17,461 bases of DNA from Urbifossiella sp043733485 (lineage in GTDB: Bacteria > Planctomycetota > Planctomycetia > Gemmatales > Gemmataceae): assembly GCA_043733485.1 (NCBI GenBank), contig JAYTGN010000070.1:1-17461 (forward strand). Reading direction: 5' to 3'. Under the pieces are notes generated by a model. The model made no database searches, had not been told where the DNA came from, and saw nothing but the letters and a program-made list of their open reading frames with translations. The position numbers and the translations under genes were made by a program. Of the stretch, positions 12,545 to 17,461 are shown one piece after another (the first letter of the stretch is position 1; every line of letters begins with the position of its first letter).

Positions 12545-14794
12545 ATGTTTTGCCGCGCCGTTCTGCTCGCACTGTCGATCGTTGCTACCGCGTCCGCTCA
12601 AGCGCCCCTGGCAGACCCAGCGAAATTGACGCTCGATCGCATCTTTGCGTCCGAAGATTTTCGGGGCGAACGCGTTCCCCAAGTGAAGTGGCTCGACGGT
12701 TCGGCGTACACATCCTTGCTACCTTCGAAGGGCAACGCGAAAGTGAAGGACATCGTGAGAATCGATGCCGCCGGGAAGAGCGAGGTGCTCGTCGCCGCGG
12801 AGCAACTCGTCCCGCCGAATGCCAAGGATCCGCTCGCCGTTCATGGGTATGAGTTCTCCAAAGATCTCGACCTCGCGCTGATTTACACGAACTCGGCGAA
12901 GGTTTGGCGAGCGAACACGCGCGGCGACTACTGGACCTTTCGCCGCTCCACCGGCAAGCTCGCGAAACTCGGTGGCGACGCCAAACCCTCCACGCTGATG
13001 TTCGCCAAGCTGTCGCCCGATGGCACGCGAGTCGGCTACGTTCGCGACAACAACCTCTACGTGGAACCGTCTGAAGGCGGCCCCGCGACGAAGCTCACCA
13101 GCGACGGCTCGAACCACGTCATTAACGGCACCTTCGATTGGGCCTACGAGGAAGAGTTCTTCTGCCGCGACGGGTGGCGGTGGAGCCCCGACGGCAAGCA
13201 GATCGCGTACTGGCAACTCGACACGCGCGGCGTCAAGGAATTCACGCTGCTCGACAACACGAGCGGAAACTACCCGGTCGCGAAGACCTTCCCCTATCCG
13301 AAGACGGGCGAGCGGAACTCGGCCTGCCGCATCGGCGTCGTCGCGGCGGGCGGAGGCGAGACCCTCTGGATGGACGTTCCCGGCGACACGCGTACCGACT
13401 TCTACATCCCGCGCATGGATTGGGCCGGCAACGCGCAGGAACTGCTCATTCGCCGCGTGAACCGGCTTCAAAATGCCGCGGATGTGATGCTCGCCGATAC
13501 CGCGACCGGGAAGGTGCGAACGGTTCACACCGAGCGCGACGGAGCCTGGGTGGACGTTCACGACGATGACGGGGAGTGGGTCGAGAAGGGGAACGCTTTC
13601 ACCTGGATCAGCGAGCGTGACGGTTGGCGTCAGCTGTACCTCGTCTCGCGCGATGGCGGCACGACGCGCCGAGTGACCAGTGGCGAGTTCGACGTGATCC
13701 GCGTCCTGCACATCGACGAGAAGACCAGCAACGTGTACTTCCTGGCGTCGCCGCTGAACCCGACGCAGCACTACCTTTATCGGGCTCCACTGTTCGGGAA
13801 GGGCACGCCCGAACGGGTCAGTCCGACGGGGCAGCCGGGCTGGCACGACTACTCAATTTCCCCCGATGGCGCGACGGCCGTTCACACGCACTCGACGTTC
13901 GGGCTGCCGCCGCGAGTCGAACTCGTCTCGCTGCCCGATCACAAGGTAGTCCGCACGCTCGCGGCCAACGACAAGCTCCGCGGGGTCGTGTCGAAGCTGT
14001 CGAGGTCGCCCGTGGAATTCTTCCGCGTCGATGTCGGTGGCGGGGTTCAACTCGATGGCTGGTTGATGAAGCCGGCGAACTTCGATCCGGAGAAGAAGTA
14101 TCCGCTCCTGTTCCACGTCTACGGCGAGCCGGCGGGCCAATTGGTCACCGATCACTGGGGCGGGAGCCAGTATTTGTGGCACGCGATGCTGTCGCAGCAG
14201 GGTTATGCCGTGGCGTGCATCGACAATCGGGGTACGCCATGCCCGCGCGGCCGGGATTGGCGAAAAGCCGCGTATCGGAAGGTCGGCACGCTCGCCTCCG
14301 AGGATCAGGCCGCGGCCGCCCGCGAGTTGCTCAAGCGCCCCTATCTCGATTCGTCGCGAGTCGGTGTCTGGGGTTGGAGTGGCGGCGGTTCCATGACGCT
14401 GAACCTCCTGTTCCGTTCGCCCGAACTCTACCGCACGGGGATGTCCGTTGCTCCGGTGCCCGACATGCGGCTCTACGACACGATCTACCAGGAACGCTAC
14501 ATGGGGCTACCGAAGGACAATGCCGAGGACTACCGGAACGGTTCGCCGATAACACACGCGGCGGGGCTGAAGGGGAACTTGCTGATCGTTCACGGCACGG
14601 GGGACGACAACGTCCACTATCAGGGAACGGAGAAGCTCGCCGATCGCCTCATCGAGTTGAACAAACCGTTCACGATGATGGCGTACCCGAACCGGAGCCA
14701 CTCGATCAACGAGGGGAAGAACACGTCTCGCCACTTGTACGGCCTGCTCACGCGCTACCTCAACGACAACCTCCCAGCCGGCCCGAAGCCGTAG
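12545..14794 (+). CDS. Dipeptidyl peptidase IV-like S9 family serine peptidase
   Basis: 749 residues. A signal peptide covers about 1-18 (MFCRAVLLALSIVATASA/QAP), so it acts outside the cytoplasm. The N-terminal DPPIV_N beta-propeller (about 40-480) contains DWAYEEEFF with Glu202-204; this is the double-Glu motif that in DPP-IV binds the free amino terminus of the substrate. The C-terminal alpha/beta hydrolase (about 490-749) carries the catalytic triad in order: Ser612 in GWSGGGS, Asp687 in HGTGDDNVHYQ and His719 in NRSHSINEG. It should remove dipeptides, typically X-Pro or X-Ala, from peptide N-termini. DPP-IV proper has GWSYGG at the nucleophile; here the Tyr is replaced by Gly, which may affect the elbow. 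Length and domain order are normal for S9B. It is first of three plus-strand genes and ends 45 bp before GGT. Confidence 0.93.
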   Translation: MFCRAVLLALSIVATASAQAPLADPAKLTLDRIFASEDFRGERVPQVKWLDGSAYTSLLPSKGNAKVKDIVRIDAAGKSEVLVAAEQLVPPNAKDPLAVHGYEFSKDLDLALIYTNSAKVWRANTRGDYWTFRRSTGKLAKLGGDAKPSTLMFAKLSPDGTRVGYVRDNNLYVEPSEGGPATKLTSDGSNHVINGTFDWAYEEEFFCRDGWRWSPDGKQIAYWQLDTRGVKEFTLLDNTSGNYPVAKTFPYPKTGERNSACRIGVVAAGGGETLWMDVPGDTRTDFYIPRMDWAGNAQELLIRRVNRLQNAADVMLADTATGKVRTVHTERDGAWVDVHDDDGEWVEKGNAFTWISERDGWRQLYLVSRDGGTTRRVTSGEFDVIRVLHIDEKTSNVYFLASPLNPTQHYLYRAPLFGKGTPERVSPTGQPGWHDYSISPDGATAVHTHSTFGLPPRVELVSLPDHKVVRTLAANDKLRGVVSKLSRSPVEFFRVDVGGGVQLDGWLMKPANFDPEKKYPLLFHVYGEPAGQLVTDHWGGSQYLWHAMLSQQGYAVACIDNRGTPCPRGRDWRKAAYRKVGTLASEDQAAAARELLKRPYLDSSRVGVWGWSGGGSMTLNLLFRSPELYRTGMSVAPVPDMRLYDTIYQERYMGLPKDNAEDYRNGSPITHAAGLKGNLLIVHGTGDDNVHYQGTEKLADRLIELNKPFTMMAYPNRSHSINEGKNTSRHLYGLLTRYLNDNLPAGPKP

Positions 14795-14827
14795 AGCGGT
14801 CGTATACCGCACGCGAGAAACTACCTT

Positions 14828-14835
14828 GGAGGTGG
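14828..14835 (+). promoter_or_regulatory. Strong ribosome binding site of the GGT gene
   Basis: GGAGGTGG, ending four nucleotides before the ATG at 14840. The core GGAGG is seven nucleotides from the start and is the best Shine-Dalgarno in the window. A small hairpin (GCGGT 14796-14800, ACCGC 14806-14810) lies upstream in the same gap but is too weak to call a terminator. Confidence 0.7.
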
Positions 14836-14839
14836 AACT

Positions 14840-16507
14840 ATGAAATGGTCCGCACTGGTTCTTGCGTTCGTGCCGCTGCTCGCGGTCGCTGAGCCAACGA
14901 AGAAGTTGACCGTCGCGAAGAACGGCATGGTAGTCTGCGTGTCGCCGTTGGCTGCGGACGTGGGCGTCGAGATACTGAAGCAAGAAGGGAACGCGGTCGA
15001 TGCGGCCGTGGCCGTGGCGTTCGCGATGGCCGTGACCTGGCCGGAAGCTGGGAACATCGGCGGCGGCGGGTTCATGATGATCGGGCCACCCGGACAAGAG
15101 CCGACCTGCATCGAGTACCGCGAGACGGCTCCCGCTTCCGCCACGGCCACCCTTTTTGCCGACGGTAAGGTCAACGGGTTCGATCACAAGGCGTCCGGCG
15201 TGCCTGGTACCGTGCGCGGTTTGGCTCTGGCTCACAAGCGGTTCGGCAAACTTCCCTGGAAGCTCGTGGTGATGCCGGCGGTAAAGCTGGCCGAGGAAGG
15301 CTTCGCCATCAACGCAGTGCTCGCGGGCGGTTTGAACCGCATTCTCGCCGATGCGAAGACCACGAACGCCGAGTTCAAACGCGTTTACGGAAAGCCCGGC
15401 GGCGAACGCTGGAAGCCTGGAGACAAGCTCGTGCTTGCCGATCTCGGTCGCACGCTCCGTGCGATTGCCGAGAAGGGGCCCGAGGCCTTTTATCTGGGCG
15501 AGTCCGCCGGGTTGCTCGTCGCCGAGATGAAGCGCGGGGGCGGGCTCATCACCGCGGACGATCTGGCTTCTTACGCGGCTCGCGAACGCAAACCCATTCA
15601 CACGACCTATCGCGGCTTCGATATCTACGGTGCGCCGCCGCCGAGTTCCGGAGGCATTGGGCTCGCCGAGATGCTCAACATTCTCGAATGCTTCGAGCTT
15701 CGCAAGCACGACCGCTGGTCGCCCGAGGTCTCGCACCTGCTGATCGAATCGATGAAGCGAGCGTACTGCGACCGCGCCCGGCACCTTGGCGACCCGGAGT
15801 TCACGACCATTCCCGACACGCTGACCTCGAAGGACTACGCCAAGAAACTCGCCGCGGGAATCGACTTGAATCGCGCCACGCCGAGCGAGAAGCTCGCACC
15901 GGACATCGCACTCGCTCCCGAAGGGGACAGCACCACGCACTTCTCGATCATCGACCGAAATGGGCTCGCGGTGAGCAACACGTACACGCTGGAGAACAGC
16001 TACGGATCGCGGGTCGTGGTGCGCGGCGCGGGCTACATCCTCAACAACCAGATGACGGACTTCAACCCGAGGCCCGGCATCACGACTCGCGGCGGAACGA
16101 TCGGCACCAAGCCCAACCTCATCGCGCCGGGCAAGCGCATGCTCAGTTGTCAGTCGCCCACGCTCGTTTATAAGGACGGTAAGCCGCTGCTCATCACGGG
16201 CAGCCCCGGCGGTCGAACCATCATCAATACCGTGTTGTGCATGATGGTGAACGTCCTCGATTTCGACATGCCGGTGCAAGAAGCCGTCGATGCGCCGCGG
16301 CTTCACCATCAGTGGTTCCCAGACTCGGTGCGGTTCGAGGGCGTGAAGGAGCACGCGGACTTGGTCGAAAAATTGCGGTCGAAGGGCCACGCCATCAGCG
16401 GCCAACGGCAGGGTGATGCCCATACCATTTGGATCGACCCGAAGACGGGCCTCTATCATGGTGCCGCGGATCGCCGCATCGATGGGAAGGCGGCGGGCGT
16501 TCCGTAG
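14840..16507 (+). CDS. ggt: Gamma-glutamyltransferase (glutathione hydrolase proenzyme)
   Basis: 555 residues with a signal peptide (MKWSALVLAFVPLLAVA/EP), so it is exported. GGT is an Ntn-hydrolase made as a proenzyme that cuts itself; it hydrolyses or transfers the gamma-glutamyl group of glutathione and related peptides. The N-terminal part has GNAVDAAVAVAFAMAV, EAGNIGGGGFMM and YRETAP, whose Arg binds the substrate carboxylate. The autoprocessing site is STTHFS, with Thr365 as the predicted nucleophile at the start of the small subunit. Then follow SNTYTLENSYGS, LNNQMTDFNP and GSPGGRTI, the last forming the oxyanion site. All key residues appear present and the length is typical. It follows the DPP-IV-like gene by 45 bp and precedes NAD kinase by 31 bp. 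A joint role with the peptidase in extracytoplasmic peptide breakdown is inference. Confidence 0.95.
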   Translation: MKWSALVLAFVPLLAVAEPTKKLTVAKNGMVVCVSPLAADVGVEILKQEGNAVDAAVAVAFAMAVTWPEAGNIGGGGFMMIGPPGQEPTCIEYRETAPASATATLFADGKVNGFDHKASGVPGTVRGLALAHKRFGKLPWKLVVMPAVKLAEEGFAINAVLAGGLNRILADAKTTNAEFKRVYGKPGGERWKPGDKLVLADLGRTLRAIAEKGPEAFYLGESAGLLVAEMKRGGGLITADDLASYAARERKPIHTTYRGFDIYGAPPPSSGGIGLAEMLNILECFELRKHDRWSPEVSHLLIESMKRAYCDRARHLGDPEFTTIPDTLTSKDYAKKLAAGIDLNRATPSEKLAPDIALAPEGDSTTHFSIIDRNGLAVSNTYTLENSYGSRVVVRGAGYILNNQMTDFNPRPGITTRGGTIGTKPNLIAPGKRMLSCQSPTLVYKDGKPLLITGSPGGRTIINTVLCMMVNVLDFDMPVQEAVDAPRLHHQWFPDSVRFEGVKEHADLVEKLRSKGHAISGQRQGDAHTIWIDPKTGLYHGAADRRIDGKAAGVP

Positions 16508-16538
16508 ACTGAGTGCCACCTCTCCCGCAAGGACACTC

Positions 16539-17384
16539 ATGCGTTTCTTCGTGTTGGGCAGCGACCGGAAGCCGCAGGTGGTGGAGACCGCGGCGTGGCT
16601 CAAGCCCATCCTTGCGGGCTTGGGGGAAGTCGTTGCCTTCGACCTGCGGCAGGAACGAGACCTGGCGCCGCTCACCGCCGATCTCGCGATCGTCCTCGGT
16701 GGCGACGGTTCCATCCTTCGCGCCGTGCGGCAGATGGGGTACAGCCAAATCCCGGTTGTCGGCGTGAACCTCGGCACCTTGGGCTTCTTGGCCGATCTCT
16801 CGCCCGACGAACTCGTCCACGCCTTGCCGCGATTGCTGGCGAAGGAATACCGCGTGGCCCCGCACCTCATGTTCGAGTGCGAGTATCCGACGCCCTCGGG
16901 GGTGAAGACGGTTCTCGGCCTGAATGAAGTCGTGATTCACGCGCACTCCGTGGGCCATATTGCCGCACTCGATTTGTTGATCGACGACGAAGCCGTGACG
17001 AGTTACCGGGGAGACGGGCTCATCATTAGCACGCCTATCGGTTCGACGGCTCACAGCCTCTCGGCCGGTGGGCCGATTCTGTCGCAGGAACTTCCCGCGT
17101 TCACGATCACGCCGATTTGCCCGCACACACTCACGTATCGGCCGCTGGTCGATGCCGCGAACAAGAAGTACACCATCCGGGTTCGTCGTCCTGAAGGAGC
17201 GGCACTCACCGCGGATGGACAGGCTCTCGGGCCGCTCACGCTCGGCCAGACCGTGACGGTGCGAAAGGCGGAGGTCGAGTTCTTGTTGGTGAAGGTTCCG
17301 GGCCGTACCTATTATCAGACGCTCCGCGACAAGCTCCGCTGGGGCACGCCGCCAAACTATCGGACCGAACCCGCGGCCCATTGA
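16539..17384 (+). CDS. nadK: NAD kinase
   Basis: 281 residues. It phosphorylates NAD to NADP in the cytoplasm using ATP or polyphosphate and is normally essential. The ATG at 16539 is preceded by AAGGA (16529-16533) at 5 nt and gives MRFFVLGSDRKPQVVE, a usual NAD kinase start; upstream in-frame ATGs lie inside GGT. Motifs are GGDGS (54-58) with the catalytic Asp, VGVNLGTLGFLADLSPDEL, LNEVVIH, YRGDGLIISTPIGSTAHSLS (family: DGLIVSTPTGSTAYSLS) and AGGPI. The family Tyr in GSTAY is His here, a mild departure. It is the third plus-strand gene after GGT with a 31-bp gap, so it may be co-transcribed, although its cytoplasmic role is unrelated to two exported peptidases. Confidence 0.94.
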   Translation: MRFFVLGSDRKPQVVETAAWLKPILAGLGEVVAFDLRQERDLAPLTADLAIVLGGDGSILRAVRQMGYSQIPVVGVNLGTLGFLADLSPDELVHALPRLLAKEYRVAPHLMFECEYPTPSGVKTVLGLNEVVIHAHSVGHIAALDLLIDDEAVTSYRGDGLIISTPIGSTAHSLSAGGPILSQELPAFTITPICPHTLTYRPLVDAANKKYTIRVRRPEGAALTADGQALGPLTLGQTVTVRKAEVEFLLVKVPGRTYYQTLRDKLRWGTPPNYRTEPAAH

Positions 17385-17420
17385 CGGCGTACTGGTAGAA
17401 AGCTCCGATTTTTCTGGGTG

Positions 17421-17461
17421 GCACCGTGCTTCCAGCCGGTGCATGGCAGGCTGCACCGGCT
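17421..17461. repeat. Palindromic intergenic repeat, cut by window edge
   Basis: AGCCGGTGCA (17434-17443) and TGCACCGGCT (17452-17461) are perfect 10-bp inverted arms around an 8-bp loop. GCACCG at 17421-17426 also mirrors CGGTGC at 17437-17442. The flank GTGGCACCGTGCTTCC upstream suggests that the stem continues past the window edge with a GGAAGC...GGTGCCAC complement. Elements of this type (TTCCAGCC...GGCTGGAA hairpins) are recalled as common between planctomycete genes. It lies 36 bp after the NAD kinase stop and could also act as a transcript end. Confidence 0.65.

Noticed and set aside
14796..14810. Hairpin after the DPP-IV-like gene as a terminator
   Set aside because: The stem is only 5 bp with no U-run, and the next gene starts 30 bp later on the same strand.
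13624..14892. A 422-codon plus-strand frame inside the DPP-IV-like gene
   Set aside because: It is an alternate frame of a gene with an intact catalytic triad in the main frame, and it has no recognisable domain.
14507..16870. A 787-codon open frame on the minus strand
   Set aside because: It lies antisense to GGT and parts of its neighbours, shows no recognisable domain, and is explained by the GC-rich codon bias of the plus-strand genes.

Overview
This 17.5 kb window is GC-rich, densely coding bacterial chromosome. It reads as Planctomycetota, most likely a Gemmata-like lineage. That assignment is an inference from gene content: a Pirellula/Verrucomicrobium-type membrane-bound dehydrogenase, a PSD1/planctomycete cytochrome C protein paired with a DUF1501 protein, a TIGR03067-type lipoprotein, a Uma2 nuclease, and palindromic intergenic repeats of the kind common in these genomes. 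No tRNA, rRNA, CRISPR array, transposase, phage gene or attachment site was seen.

Layout. (a) Positions 1-4857, minus strand: a tightly packed run reading leftward. It comprises a DUF58 protein with a vWA-like fold, a single-pass membrane protein resembling BatD/DUF4381 proteins (4-bp ATGA overlap), an HflC-like and an HflK-like SPFH protein, and the N-terminal 327 residues of a PVC-type (TIGR02604-like) dehydrogenase that runs off the left edge. A 57-bp near-perfect inverted repeat fills almost all of the hflC-hflK gap. (b) Positions 4858-4935: a short divergent intergenic region with candidate promoters whose -10 boxes overlap on opposite strands. (c) Positions 4936-7479, plus strand: a Uma2 nuclease, then a 602-residue fusion of a TrhO-type rhodanese (tRNA uridine-34 hydroxylase) and an RluA-type pseudouridine synthase. 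(d) Positions 7468-12338, minus strand: a PSD1/DUF1549/DUF1553 cytochrome-like protein, a TIGR03067-like lipoprotein and a DUF1501 protein, probably one operon. Its last 12 bp overlap the end of the fusion gene tail to tail. (e) Positions 12339-12544: a 206-bp divergent intergenic region. (f) Positions 12545-17384, plus strand: a secreted DPP-IV-like S9 peptidase, gamma-glutamyltransferase and NAD kinase. (g) Positions 17385-17461: the left part of a palindromic repeat cut by the window edge.

How they may work together (inference). The leftmost operon combines a DUF58/BatD-like module with an HflK/HflC membrane scaffold, which suggests envelope quality control; no MoxR ATPase gene is in the window. 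The DUF1501/PSD1 pair is a planctomycete exported system of unknown function. DPP-IV and GGT would break down peptides and gamma-glutamyl compounds outside the cytoplasm. No wholly new defence or mobile system is evident. The best candidates for novelty are the TrhO-RluA fusion and the DUF58/BatD-like/HflC/HflK operon.
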